Assembly (NCBI RefSeq): GCF_001690985.1
Contig: NZ_MAJS01000005.1
Location: 1 to 64,000 of the forward strand
Source of the DNA: Aliivibrio sp. 1S175
Lineage (GTDB): Bacteria > Pseudomonadota > Gammaproteobacteria > Enterobacterales > Vibrionaceae
Length of the DNA: 64,000 bases
Direction of reading: 5' to 3'
Positions within the stretch are counted from its first letter, which is position 1. The number at the start of each line of letters is the position of its first letter. Positions 18,450 through 28,396 of the stretch are shown here, in pieces. The notes under the pieces are model-generated. The model ran no database searches. It saw nothing but the letters and a program-made list of their open reading frames with translations, and was not told the DNA's origin. Position numbers and translations under genes: made by a program.

Positions 18450-19457
18450 ATGAAACGCGATTTGGCAATGGCTTTTTCTCGAGTTACTGAAGGTGCCGCA
18501 CTGGCTGGTTACAAATGGCTTGGTCGTGGCGATAAGATCGCTGCTGATGGCGCTGCTGTAGAAGTAATGCGTACACTGCTGAACAAAACTGACATCAGTG
18601 GTGAGATTGTTATTGGTGAAGGTGAAATCGATGATGCACCTATGCTTTATATTGGTGAGCACGTAGGTTCTGGCGGTGATGCTGTTGATATCGCGGTTGA
18701 CCCAATTGAAGGCACGCGCATGACGGCTATGGGTCAATCAAATGCACTTGCTGTTCTTGCTGCTGGTGAAAAAGGAAGCTTCCTAAAAGCGCCTGATATG
18801 TACATGGAAAAATTGGTTGTTGGTCCTGGCGCAAAAGGCGCAATCGACCTTAACCTTTCTCTAGAAGAAAACTTAGAAAACGTTGCTAAAGCACTAGGCA
18901 AAACTCTAGATACATTAGTGGTAACGACTCTGGCTAAACCACGCCATGATGACATGATTGCTAATATGCAAAAAATGGGTGTTCGTGTATTCGCAGTGCC
19001 TGATGGTGATGTTGCGGCTTCAATCTTAACATGTATGCCTGATAGCGAAGTTGACGTAATGTACTGCATCGGCGGAGCTCCTGAAGGGGTAATTTCTGCT
19101 GCCGCTATCCGCGCACTAGATGGCGACATGCAAGCGCGTCTTCTTCCTCGTCACGAAGTGAAAGGCGATACGCCAGAAAACCGTGCTTACGGTGAAGATG
19201 AGCTGAAACGTTGTAAAGAAATGGGCGTAGAAGCGAACGTTATCTTAAAAATGACTGACATGGCTCGTAGCGATGATGTTGTATTTGCAGCAACTGGGAT
19301 CACTAAAGGTGATTTGCTAGAAGGCATTACTCGCCAAGGCAATATCGCAACAACGGAAACACTTCTTATCCGTGGACGCTGTCGCACCATTCGTCGCATT
19401 AAGTCTATTCACTACCTAGAGCGTAAAGACAAAGAAGTTAGAGATATTATTCTTTAA
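18450..19457 (+). CDS. glpX: Class II fructose-1,6-bisphosphatase GlpX
   Basis: Gluconeogenic enzyme that hydrolyses fructose 1,6-bisphosphate. The 335-residue protein has the class II signatures GEGEIDDAPMLYIGE (metal ligands) and VDPIEGT, plus the C-terminal IRGRCRTIRRIKS. Length and start (MKRDLAMAFSRVTEGAALAG) match E. coli GlpX. A GGAG ribosome-binding site precedes the ATG. It is not next to glpFK here. It ends in T cassette copy 3. Confidence 0.96.
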   Translation: MKRDLAMAFSRVTEGAALAGYKWLGRGDKIAADGAAVEVMRTLLNKTDISGEIVIGEGEIDDAPMLYIGEHVGSGGDAVDIAVDPIEGTRMTAMGQSNALAVLAAGEKGSFLKAPDMYMEKLVVGPGAKGAIDLNLSLEENLENVAKALGKTLDTLVVTTLAKPRHDDMIANMQKMGVRVFAVPDGDVAASILTCMPDSEVDVMYCIGGAPEGVISAAAIRALDGDMQARLLPRHEVKGDTPENRAYGEDELKRCKEMGVEANVILKMTDMARSDDVVFAATGITKGDLLEGITRQGNIATTETLLIRGRCRTIRRIKSIHYLERKDKEVRDIIL

Positions 19458-19526
19458 GAGCAGGAACGAGAGGCGAGGACGCTTCGCTCGAGGAGCGAGG
19501 AAGAGCTGAATGTTGTTAATAATTTT

Positions 19527-19561
19527 AAGCCGTAGGTGTAAAAGCATCTGCGGTTTTTTTA
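19527..19561 (+). terminator. T cassette copy 3: terminator of glpX
   Basis: The stem aagccgtaggtg / catctgcggttt is followed by a T run. The region between the glpX stop and this hairpin (gagcaggaacga, gacgcttcgctcgag, gcgaggaagagct) matches the slyD stop-to-hairpin stretch. The whole cassette of about 100 bases, not only the stem, is repeated. Confidence 0.88.
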
Positions 19562-19563
19562 TA

Positions 19564-19686
19564 CTAGAAACTATACGCTGCGCTAACTAGAGACTATAAG
19601 TGCATATATAATTGACTTGAGATCGAATATATTAAAACGTAAGTGCTTTTGATTTTATAGTTTCTAGAGCGAAGCGTTCTAGTTAG
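19564..19686. repeat. M element copy 3
   Basis: The left end ctagaaactatacgctgcgc follows directly on the glpX terminator. The right part gcttttgattttatagtttc includes the extra inner block (ctagagcgaagcgttctag). The remainder of the gap to 19800 holds no further recognised feature. Confidence 0.85.
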
Positions 19687-19800
19687 CACATAGATGTTTC
19701 ACAAACGAGATAAACCTTCAATATCCCCATTCCACTTTCTCAAAACCTGAAAACGCCAACTAAGCTGAATCTATTGTTATAAAAGACAAGGAGTCAGCCA

Positions 19801-20142
19801 ATGCCACATTCATATCATCACACCGCCTTACCTTCATTTGACGAACTCAAAGTATTAGCAGAAAAAGATCCTGAACAATTAGAAGTATTGCGTCATCAAC
19901 TCAGCATGGAATTTATTGAGAGTGTGCCTAAAGATCATCAAGGCCCATTGCTAGCACAACAGAGCCATATTGACCGAATTATTGAACGAGGAAACAACCC
20001 TAATCACATCAACATATTATTAGGCCATGAACTAGGAAAGCAATTTGTGCGTTTTGCCAACTCATTGAACAAGCCAATCAATGAACACCAAGCAGCAGAA
20101 GTCATACAATTTCCGAGCGCCAATAAACACACAAAACATTAG
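19801..20142 (+). CDS. DUF3135-family hypothetical protein
   Basis: A 113-residue protein with the DUF3135 pattern LPSFDELKVLAEKDPEQLE followed by a HQLSMEFIES helix and QQSHIDRIIERGNNP. Members occur widely in Vibrionaceae; the function is unknown. There is no signal peptide or membrane segment. AAGGAG stands before the ATG. It converges on the isomerase-like gene with 25 bases between the stops. Confidence 0.75.
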   Translation: MPHSYHHTALPSFDELKVLAEKDPEQLEVLRHQLSMEFIESVPKDHQGPLLAQQSHIDRIIERGNNPNHINILLGHELGKQFVRFANSLNKPINEHQAAEVIQFPSANKHTKH

Positions 20143-20167
20143 TCATATGACCTAAATAAATCAGGAA

Positions 20168-20512
20168 CTACCCTATCTTCTGAAAGCTCTCTTGTTCCAT
20201 ATCTCGCACATTGATAGTTAAACTGTCAATGTGACTCGCTTGTTCTGCTAAAACGTCCATCAAGGCACGGCTTAACTCTCTTTTTTGCTCTGAGCTTCGC
20301 CCTGATAATAATTCCAAAGTCAGATGAATAAAATCAACACTGTTTCCCTTATCTCCCACTAACCAAGAATGAACTCTAATTGCTCTGGATTTCACATCTT
20401 TCGTTGAGAACAATTCAGAATCAATCGCCACCTGGTGCAAGTCTTCCAGCAACCCTTGCATATTTAAACGTTCTTCGGCTGAATTTGAATATTCCATGAC
20501 TAAATGCGGCAT
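20168..20512 (-). CDS. 5-carboxymethyl-2-hydroxymuconate isomerase-like protein
   Basis: A 114-residue member of the tautomerase superfamily (CHMI/HpcD type). Pro2 of the precursor (MPHLVMEYSNSA) would be the catalytic N-terminal proline after removal of Met. The RSSEQKRELSRALMDVLAEQ helix is typical. In homoprotocatechuate degradation this enzyme is HpcD/HpaF. No other genes of that pathway are nearby, so the substrate in this organism is uncertain. Confidence 0.78.
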   Translation of the reverse strand: MPHLVMEYSNSAEERLNMQGLLEDLHQVAIDSELFSTKDVKSRAIRVHSWLVGDKGNSVDFIHLTLELLSGRSSEQKRELSRALMDVLAEQASHIDSLTINVRDMEQESFQKIG

Positions 20513-20782
20513 CGTTACTTCCTTTTATACGGCTGATTAAGTGATTACTTTTCCATCATTAAGGTAAAAGGAATAAGTTACAATATCCTCAATAGAAAAG
20601 TGCCTAATGAATCACACTTAACAATAGTCATAAATACCTCTTATTCAGTTAATAATCTTTCGCACTTCGAAATAAAAGCATTAAAATTATGCATAAAAAT
20701 GATTTTAGACACTAAATCTGTCGTAAAATCTGTTATATTTTTACGCAAGTTTTTTACATTAATTTGAATTGGAGAGAATCCT

Positions 20783-21553
20783 ATGCGTCATCCTGTAGTT
20801 ATGGGTAACTGGAAACTAAACGGCAGCAAAGAAATGGTTGTTGATCTACTAAACGGTCTTAACGCTGAACTTGAAGGCGTAACAGGCGTAGACGTTGCAG
20901 TTGCTCCACCAGCACTTTTCGTTGACCTTGCTGAGCGTACGCTTACTGAAGCAGGCAGCGCAATCATCCTAGGTGCTCAAAACTCTGACCTAAACAACAG
21001 CGGTGCATTCACTGGCGACATGTCTCCAGCTATGCTGAAAGAATTTGGTGCTACTCACATCATCATCGGTCACTCTGAGCGTCGTGAATACCACAACGAA
21101 TCAGACGAGTTTGTTGCTAAGAAATTTGCATTCCTAAAAGAAAATGGCCTAACTCCTGTTCTTTGTATCGGTGAATCTGATGCACAAAACGAAGCTGGCG
21201 AAACGATGGCTGTTTGTGCACGTCAACTTGACGCTGTTATCAACACTCAAGGCGTTGAAGCTCTTGAAGGCGCTATTATCGCTTACGAACCAATCTGGGC
21301 TATCGGTACTGGTAAAGCGGCTACAGCTGAAGATGCACAACGCATCCACGCTCAAATCCGTGCTCACATTGCTGAGAAATCAGAAGAAGTTGCTAAGAAC
21401 GTTGTTATCCAATACGGCGGTTCTGTTAAGCCTGAAAACGCTGAAGCTTACTTCGCACAACCAGACATCGATGGTGCTCTAGTTGGCGGCGCAGCACTTG
21501 ACGCGAAAAGCTTTGCAGCTATCGCTAAAGCAGCAGCTGAAGCAAAAGCTTAA
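20783..21553 (+). CDS. tpiA: Triosephosphate isomerase
   Basis: Glycolytic enzyme interconverting DHAP and GAP. The 256-residue TIM barrel shows MGNWKLNGS (Lys catalytic), GHSERR (His electrophile), [14 protein letters not shown] (Glu base) and the phosphate-gripping loop [17 protein letters not shown] precedes the ATG. Codon use (GTT, CTT, GGT rich) is that of a highly expressed gene. It ends in T cassette copy 4. Confidence 0.98.
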   Translation: MRHPVVMGNWKLNGSKEMVVDLLNGLNAELEGVTGVDVAVAPPALFVDLAERTLTEAGSAIILGAQNSDLNNSGAFTGDMSPAMLKEFGATHIIIGHSERREYHNESDEFVAKKFAFLKENGLTPVLCIGESDAQNEAGETMAVCARQLDAVINTQGVEALEGAIIAYEPIWAIGTGKAATAEDAQRIHAQIRAHIAEKSEEVAKNVVIQYGGSVKPENAEAYFAQPDIDGALVGGAALDAKSFAAIAKAAAEAKA

Positions 21554-21621
21554 TTAAGATTCGAGAACCGAGGACGCTTCGCTCTAGGGGCGAGGAAGAA
21601 CTTGGTTCTGTGAACAATTTG

Positions 21622-21655
21622 AAACCGTGGGTGTGAAAGCATCTGCGGTTTTTTT
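21622..21655 (+). terminator. T cassette copy 4: terminator of tpiA
   Basis: The stem aaaccgtgggtg / catctgcggttt with loop tgaaag is followed by eight T. The upstream flank (gaggacgcttcgctctag, ggcgaggaagaac) is the same as in the glpX and slyD copies. Confidence 0.9.
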
Positions 21656-21660
21656 TGTTT

Positions 21661-21720
21661 TGAAACTATGCGCTGCGCTAACTAGAACGCTTTGCTCTAG
21701 AGGCGATAAGATCAAAAGCA
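21661..21720. repeat. M element copy 4 (partial, left half)
   Basis: Left end gaaactatgcgctgcgctaa plus the inner block through gataagatcaaaagca. No right half follows before the DUF559 gene. It directly trails the tpiA terminator. Confidence 0.78.
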
Positions 21721-21819
21721 CTAATTTTGAACTCCATCGAAATTCTTTACTGTTCATTATCTTTTACCATTTACGACTTCTATGGTTTATAGCATTTACC
21801 AATATAACTCTAAATTCTA

Positions 21820-22188
21820 ATGACACTTATTTATAATAAATCAAAACACAAAACACTCAGGCAAAAGCTTAGATCTGAGGTACCTACAGCAGAACGAATA
21901 TTGTGGAATAAGCTTAGACGAAATCAACTCAAGGTTAAATTTCGGCGTCAATATGGTATTGGAAGGTATGTTTGTGATTTTTATAATGCTGAATATAAAT
22001 TAGTAATTGAGCTTGATGGTGATAGTCACTTTAATCCAGAGGCCGCAGATTATGATGCTATACGAAATGAATACATGCGTAATCTAGGAATGTCAGTATT
22101 GCGTTTCACAAACCAAGATATAATGAGCAATACAGATGGCGTTATAGCGTTTATTTTAATGCATATAGATCAATTAAAATCCGAATAA
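21820..22188 (+). CDS. DUF559 endonuclease-like protein
   Basis: A 122-residue protein of the DUF559 (Vsr/PD-(D/E)XK-like) family. It contains RSEVPTAERILWNKLRRNQL, then FRRQYGIGRYVCDFY and VIELDGDSHF, where the Asp and Glu-x-Asp match the nuclease-fold metal residues. Biochemical activity is not established for the family. No strong ribosome-binding site is seen before the ATG. It stands alone between a partial M repeat and an S repeat, so it may be a mobile passenger. Confidence 0.82.
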   Translation: MTLIYNKSKHKTLRQKLRSEVPTAERILWNKLRRNQLKVKFRRQYGIGRYVCDFYNAEYKLVIELDGDSHFNPEAADYDAIRNEYMRNLGMSVLRFTNQDIMSNTDGVIAFILMHIDQLKSE

Positions 22189-22202
22189 CTTCTACCATCA
22201 TC

Positions 22203-22324
22203 GCAATAACCCCTCCCTAACCCTCCCCTTAGTAAAGGGAGGGGACTGTTTTGTATCCGCTGAAATTGCAACAACTACAATCGGCTCCTCCCCCTTGGTA
22301 AGGGGGAGGCTGGGAGGGGGTGCT
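22203..22324. repeat. S element (GC-rich double palindrome)
   Basis: Two palindromes, cctccccttagtaaagggagg and cctcccccttggtaagggggagg type, are framed by outer arms aacccctccctaa and ctgggagggggt. The Q arms found at other copies are absent. It lies between the DUF559 gene and the groL terminator. Confidence 0.8.
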
Positions 22325-22340
22325 CTTAAAACACACATAA

Positions 22341-22376
22341 AAAAACCGAGGCACTTACGAATAAGTTAATCTCGGC
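22341..22376 (-). terminator. Intrinsic terminator of groL
   Basis: On the minus strand, CCGAG ... CTCGG with an inner CTTA/TAAG pairing around TTCG, followed by seven T. It lies about 50 bases after the groL stop. Confidence 0.85.
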
Positions 22377-22423
22377 TCTCAATATGAACGCTTGTCTATT
22401 TAGACAATAGGCTCATGGGATGA

Positions 22424-24088
<1,665 letters not shown>

Positions 24089-24154
24089 TTAATATCGCTT
24101 ACTTAGTATCGAAAATAGCAAAGTTCGAAAATCGAATTACTCAACGAGTGCTTA

Positions 24155-24442
24155 TTATTCAACAATAGCCAGAATGTTGTATTCAGACATGATCAACACT
24201 TCTTTACCGTCGATCTTCTCTGCTTTGATGTTACCTTCTGCGAAGATCACTGAATCGCCTACTTTTACGTCTAATGGCTGTACAGAACCATTCTCTAAGA
24301 TGCGGCCATTGCCAACAGCTAGAATAATACCGCGAGTTGATTTCTCAGCCGCTGAACCTGTTAATACAATGCCGCCTGCAGATTTTGATTCAGCTTCTTG
24401 GCGTTCAACGATCACTCGGTCATGTAAAGGACGGATATTCAT
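24155..24442 (-). CDS. groS: 10 kDa co-chaperonin GroES
   Basis: Lid of the GroEL chamber. The 95-residue protein [20 protein letters not shown] has the mobile loop [19 protein letters not shown] and is full length. The ATG at 24442 has AGGAGA upstream. A longer frame starting 15 codons earlier is not conserved. Promoter and a composite repeat lie upstream. Confidence 0.97.
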   Translation of the reverse strand: MNIRPLHDRVIVERQEAESKSAGGIVLTGSAAEKSTRGIILAVGNGRILENGSVQPLDVKVGDSVIFAEGNIKAEKIDGKEVLIMSEYNILAIVE

Positions 24443-24504
24443 TGCTCGTATCTCCTGATAATGTTCCATTAAAGAATAAAGTGCCATGATTTGGCTTTGG
24501 TTTA

Positions 24505-24534
24505 TTAATGGGGTTTTTAGGGAGGGATTGCAAG
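24505..24534 (-). promoter_or_regulatory. Sigma-32 (RpoH) heat-shock promoter of groSL
   Basis: On the minus strand, the -35 element CTTGCAA (24534-24528), a 14-base spacer and the -10 element CCCCATTAA (24513-24505) fit the known sigma-32 consensus CTTGAAA-N11..16-CCCCATnTA closely. The predicted start is about 55 bases before the groS ATG. Confidence 0.88.
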
Positions 24535-24562
24535 GGTTTATGGCTAAATTTTTGAAGAAAGC

Positions 24563-24830
24563 GCAGAGTTCAGATCGGTCGCAAGCTCCCTTGCAGAATT
24601 CAGAGGTGATCGTTGTGGTTACAGCGAATGATGCACTGTCCCCTCCCTTTACTAAGGGGAGGGTTAGGGAGGGGTTATTGCGCTGAAGGTAAAATCGAAT
24701 ACATAGTTAACTTAATTTATACGCTGCAAGTTCTTGACCCCCTCCCAGCCTCCCCCTTAGTAAGGGGGAGGCGCTAAAATCAAAAGCATTCACATCTGAA
24801 ATCTGCAAACGTAGCGATCTGAACTCTGCT
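24563..24830. repeat. Composite Q-S-Q' element copy 1 (full length)
   Basis: About 268 bp. The outer arms Q (gcagagttcagatcgg, gcagaattcagaggtgatcg) and Q' (atctgaaatctgcaaacg, gatctgaactctgc) are inverted copies. Between them are two GC-rich S palindromes (24638-24680 and about 24737-24772) and a spacer shared with the copy at 33273-33536. It begins 29 bases upstream of the groSL -35 box and fills most of the gap to the MATE gene. Confidence 0.8.
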
Positions 24831-24909
24831 CTTCTTAGCTCTTAGCCTTTCCTCGAATCTCGTCCCTATTTCCGCTACACTATCCATCCCACCACCACTC
24901 GAGAAAACC

Positions 24910-26256
24910 ATGCTAGATAAACACGGTTTACTAACCCAACCTATCGCCGACGTATTACAAAAACTCACCACCCCAATGGTGTTTGGCATGGTGGCGATTC
25001 TTCTATTCAATTTGGTGGACACCTTCTTCATCTCACTCTTAGGTACCGATGCCCTTGCTGCGGTGAGCTTTACCTTCCCGGTTACCTTTGCGGTGAACTG
25101 TATTACCATGGGGATAGGGGTTGGATTATCTGCCTCTATTGGACGCCTACTCGGACAAGGTAACAGCAAGCACGCGGCTCAATTAACGACACACGGATTA
25201 ATCTTAGCGGTCATTCTTATTCTTATCGCTTGCAGCATTGGCTTTTTCACCATTGAACCTCTGTTCAGATTATTAGGTGCAGAAGACAAACTGTTACCTC
25301 TTATCCATGAATATATGTCCATTTGGTATCTCACCATTCCGCTTCTTGTTATTCCAATGTCGAGCAACAGCGCGATTCGAGCAACAGGTGATACCACCAC
25401 GCCAGCGAAAATCATGATGCTGGCAGGGTTGATCAATGGCGTACTCGATCCTTTACTTATCTTTGGGTATGGGCCTTTTCCTGAGCTAGGGATCCAAGGT
25501 GCAGCTATTGCCAGTGGCATTAGTTGGTTTGGTGCTTTATTCGCTTCTTTCTATGTATTAACTCGAAAAGTAAAATTGCTTGCTCCACCAAAACCATCAG
25601 AGATAAAACAAGATTGGCATCAGATCTTAAAAATCGGTTCTCCCGCAGCACTATCAAACGCATTAAACCCGATATCCGGAGCCATTTTAATGATGATGCT
25701 TGCCAGCCAAGGTACGGTTGCCGTTGCCTCTTATGGTGCAGCACAACGAGTAGAGTCATTAATGTTATTGGTGATGATGGCACTCACCTCTTCGTTAAGT
25801 CCTTTTGTCGCGCAAAATCTCGGAGCTAAACAGCCAGAGCGAGTGAAAGAGGCCATCTTCTTGGCGATGAAATTCTCTGTGTTATTCCAACTGTTTCTTT
25901 ATATTTTGATTGTGCCACTCAGCATTCCGCTATCTCATCTATTTAGCCAAGATGATGCCGTACAACATGGCCTATGGATGTACTTGATTTGTGTGCCATT
26001 CAGTTATGGATTCCAAGGCATTGTGATGGTGCTTGTAAGCAGTTTAAATGCGATGCAAAAACCGTTACATTCTTTCAGTTGGAGTTTCATGAGATTGTTT
26101 GTGTTTACTTTGCCGACAGCATGGATTGGCAGTCACTTTTATGGCATGGAAGGGTTGTTTGTAGGGATTGCGATTGGGAATGTGATGGGTGGAATAAGTG
26201 CATGGGTGTTTGTGAAGCATAGTAAGTTATTGGAGACTATACGCTTCGCTAACTAG
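24910..26256 (+). CDS. MATE-family efflux transporter
   Basis: A 448-residue inner-membrane protein with about 12 membrane segments of the multidrug and toxin extrusion (MatE) fold. Both halves show the duplicated pattern: TTPMVFGMVAILLFNLVDTF in the first, IGSPAALSNALNPISGAILM in the second. Such pumps exchange drugs for Na+ or H+; the substrate is not predictable. The last seven residues (ETIRFAN) and the TAG stop are encoded by an M repeat, so the native C terminus has been replaced. Confidence 0.88.
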   Translation: MLDKHGLLTQPIADVLQKLTTPMVFGMVAILLFNLVDTFFISLLGTDALAAVSFTFPVTFAVNCITMGIGVGLSASIGRLLGQGNSKHAAQLTTHGLILAVILILIACSIGFFTIEPLFRLLGAEDKLLPLIHEYMSIWYLTIPLLVIPMSSNSAIRATGDTTTPAKIMMLAGLINGVLDPLLIFGYGPFPELGIQGAAIASGISWFGALFASFYVLTRKVKLLAPPKPSEIKQDWHQILKIGSPAALSNALNPISGAILMMMLASQGTVAVASYGAAQRVESLMLLVMMALTSSLSPFVAQNLGAKQPERVKEAIFLAMKFSVLFQLFLYILIVPLSIPLSHLFSQDDAVQHGLWMYLICVPFSYGFQGIVMVLVSSLNAMQKPLHSFSWSFMRLFVFTLPTAWIGSHFYGMEGLFVGIAIGNVMGGISAWVFVKHSKLLETIRFAN

Positions 26257-26343
26257 AATCTAGAGCGCTTCGCTCCTATAAGAACAGCACCATACTCGCT
26301 TTTGATCTTATAGTCTCTCGTTAGCGCAGCGTATAGTTTCTAG
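26233..26343. repeat. M element copy 5 (overlaps the MATE gene 3' end)
   Basis: The left end gagactatacgcttcgctaa and right end ttagcgcagcgtatagtttc are inverted repeats. The inner blocks are ctagagcgcttcgctcctat and gcttttgatcttatag. Bases 26233-26256 also code for the end of the MATE protein. Confidence 0.88.
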
Positions 26344-26354
26344 TTCTATACTTA

Positions 26355-26499
26355 CCAACCCCTCCTAACCTCCCCTTATATCAACACTTCCAATCTCAAC
26401 AATACATCTATCAAGGGGAGGAACAGTATTGCGAACGCTGTTACCACAACGATCACCTCTGAAATCTGCAAGCGAAGCGATCTGAACTCTTTGCTCTTA
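26355..26499. repeat. Q-S element copy (partial, S plus Q')
   Basis: S-type sequence aacccctcctaacctcccct with a later matching aaggggagg, and the Q' arm acctctgaaatctgcaagcg / gatctgaactc. The left Q arm and the second S palindrome are missing. Confidence 0.7.
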
Positions 26500-26500
26500 G

Positions 26501-26560
26501 CTTTTGCTTTTATAGAAGCGAAGCGGTCTAGTCTCTAGTTAGCGCAGCGTATAGTCTCTG
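26501..26560. repeat. M element copy 6 (partial, right half)
   Basis: Contains cttttgcttttatag, an inner gaagcgaagcggtctag block and the right end ttagcgcagcgtatagtctc. It joins directly to the preceding Q' arm, so repeats fill almost the whole 26257-26560 gap. Confidence 0.78.
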
Positions 26561-26572
26561 GCTCCTTTACTC

Positions 26573-26597
26573 ACTTTGTAGTAAAATTACACAAAGT
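26573..26597. promoter_or_regulatory. Imperfect palindrome upstream of gpmM
   Basis: The sequence actttgt-a-gtaa-aa-ttac-acaaagt has 7-bp outer and 4-bp inner arms with one extra base on the left. It lies 43 bases before the gpmM ATG and could be an operator. No known consensus is claimed. Confidence 0.4.
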
Positions 26598-26639
26598 TAT
26601 TTATTAGAATTTATTAAGTTATTGACGAGGAACACCTTT

Positions 26640-28172
26640 ATGTCAGCTAAAAAGCCTATGGCGCTAGTTATTCTTGATGGTTACGGTCACCGTGAAGCTC
26701 AAGCAGATAACGCAATCACAAACGCAAACACTCCTGTTCTTGATGGCCTAATGGCTACTCAACCAAACACACTAATTTCTGCATCTGGTATGGACGTTGG
26801 TCTACCTGATGGTCAAATGGGTAACTCAGAAGTTGGTCACACTAACATCGGCGCTGGTCGTGTTGTATATCAAGATCTTACTCGCATCACTAAAGCAATC
26901 TCTGATGGTGAGTTCCAAGAAAATGAAACGCTAGTTAACGCTATCGACAAAGCCGTTAAAGCAGACAAAGCGGTACACATCATGGGTCTTATGTCTCCAG
27001 GTGGCGTTCACTCTCATGAAGACCACATCTACGCAGCAGTAGAAATGGCAGCAGCACGTGGCGCAGAAAAAATCTACCTACACTGCTTCCTAGACGGACG
27101 TGACACTCCACCTCGTTCAGCTGAAAATTCTTTGAAAAACTTCCAAGAGCTATTCGCTAAACTAGGCAAAGGCCGTGTTGCTTCTCTAATTGGTCGTTAC
27201 TACGCAATGGACCGTGACAACAACTGGGATCGCGTACAAAAATCTTACGATCTAATGACAGAAGCAAAAGCAGTATTCACTTTTGATTCAGCGGTTGAAG
27301 GTCTTGAAGCGGCTTACGCTCGTGAAGAAAACGATGAGTTTGTACAAGCAACTGAAATCAAAGCAGAAGGCGAAGAATCAGCAGCAATCGTTGATGGCGA
27401 TGCTGTCATCTTCATGAACTACCGTGCTGACCGTGCTCGTGAAATTACACGTGCATTCGTTCCTGATTTCGATGGTTTTGCTCGTAACGCATTCCCAGCA
27501 ATCGATTTTGTGATGTTGACTCAATATGCAGCAAACATCCCTCTTCTTTGTGCGTTCTCTCCTGCGTCTCTAGAAAATACCTACGGCGAGTGGTTATCTA
27601 AAGAAGGTAAAACTCAACTACGTATTTCTGAAACTGAAAAATACGCACACGTTACTTTCTTCTTCAACGGTGGTAAAGAAGACGAGTTTGAAGGCGAAGA
27701 ACGTCAACTTGTTGCTTCTCCAAAAGTAGCAACTTACGACCTACAACCTGAAATGAGCGCACCTGAGCTAACAGAAAAATTAGTTGCTGCTATCAAATCT
27801 GGTAAGTACGACGCTATCGTTTGTAACTTCCCTAACTGTGACATGGTTGGCCACACTGGCGTATACGAAGCTGCTGTTAAAGCAATGGAAGCTCTAGATG
27901 AGTGTATCGGTAAAGTAGTTGCCGCTATCAAAGAAGTTGATGGTCAAATGCTTATCACTGCCGATCACGGTAATGCTGAAATGATGATCAACCCTGAAAC
28001 AGGTGGCGTTCACACAGCTCACACTAACCTTCCTGTTCCTCTTATCTACGTTGGTAGTAAAGAGATTGAATTTAAAGAAGGCGGTAAACTGTCTGATCTA
28101 GCACCAACTATGCTAGCGCTAACTGGCACAGCGATTCCTGCTGAAATGTCTGGTGAAGTTCTTTTTAAATAA
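26640..28172 (+). CDS. gpmM: 2,3-bisphosphoglycerate-independent phosphoglycerate mutase
   Basis: Mn-dependent glycolytic enzyme converting 3- to 2-phosphoglycerate. The 510-residue alkaline-phosphatase-fold protein has [10 protein letters not shown] (metal), the catalytic Ser63 in [29 protein letters not shown] and ITADHGNAE. The ATG at 26640 with GAGGA upstream is chosen over a start six codons earlier. The TAA stop is directly followed by an M repeat and then a strong terminator. Confidence 0.97.
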   Translation: MSAKKPMALVILDGYGHREAQADNAITNANTPVLDGLMATQPNTLISASGMDVGLPDGQMGNSEVGHTNIGAGRVVYQDLTRITKAISDGEFQENETLVNAIDKAVKADKAVHIMGLMSPGGVHSHEDHIYAAVEMAAARGAEKIYLHCFLDGRDTPPRSAENSLKNFQELFAKLGKGRVASLIGRYYAMDRDNNWDRVQKSYDLMTEAKAVFTFDSAVEGLEAAYAREENDEFVQATEIKAEGEESAAIVDGDAVIFMNYRADRAREITRAFVPDFDGFARNAFPAIDFVMLTQYAANIPLLCAFSPASLENTYGEWLSKEGKTQLRISETEKYAHVTFFFNGGKEDEFEGEERQLVASPKVATYDLQPEMSAPELTEKLVAAIKSGKYDAIVCNFPNCDMVGHTGVYEAAVKAMEALDECIGKVVAAIKEVDGQMLITADHGNAEMMINPETGGVHTAHTNLPVPLIYVGSKEIEFKEGGKLSDLAPTMLALTGTAIPAEMSGEVLFK

Positions 28173-28286
28173 GAACTATACGCTTTGCTGACTAGAAACT
28201 AGACCGCTTCGCTTCTATAAAATCAAAAGCAGCATTGTGTTCACTTTGTTCTTATAGTCTCTAGTTAGCGCAGCGTATCGTTTCTA
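28173..28286. repeat. M element copy 7 (abuts the gpmM stop)
   Basis: Begins with the base after the gpmM TAA (gaactatacgctttgctgac). Its right end is ttagcgcagcgtatcgtttc. The part from 28201 onward is in the 153-bp direct repeat that recurs at 29469. Confidence 0.85.
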
Positions 28287-28353
28287 ATCTCTGAAAATAG
28301 TAAAATGCCCACAGGCTTTATAGTCTGTGGGCATTTTTTGTTTTGGTCGAAAA
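28201..28353. repeat. 153-bp direct repeat, copy 1
   Basis: Identical without gaps to 29469-29621 except for one base (agcattgtg against agcactgtg near position 28234). It spans most of an M element plus the gpmM terminator and some bases beyond. The two copies bracket the hepT-mntA pair with an offset of 1268 bases. Confidence 0.93.
28302..28337 (+). terminator. Intrinsic terminator of gpmM
   Basis: A 13-bp perfect stem, aaaatgcccacag / ctgtgggcatttt, followed by TTTTTTG. The A run on the left makes it potentially bidirectional, so it could also stop hepT transcripts. Confidence 0.92.
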
Positions 28354-28354
28354 A

Positions 28355-28390
28355 GAGTTCAGATCGCTTCACTGGCAGAATTCAGCTCTT
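28355..28390. repeat. Q arm (solitary)
   Basis: The sequence gagttcagatcgcttcactg / gcagaattcagctctt is one arm of the Q-S composite without any S part. It lies between the gpmM terminator and the hepT stop. Confidence 0.65.
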
Positions 28391-28396
28391 ACATCT

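Noticed and set aside
24486-24686. Small plus-strand frame upstream of groS
   Set aside because: It runs through the groSL promoter and a Q-S repeat, has repeat-derived sequence and no homology I recognise.
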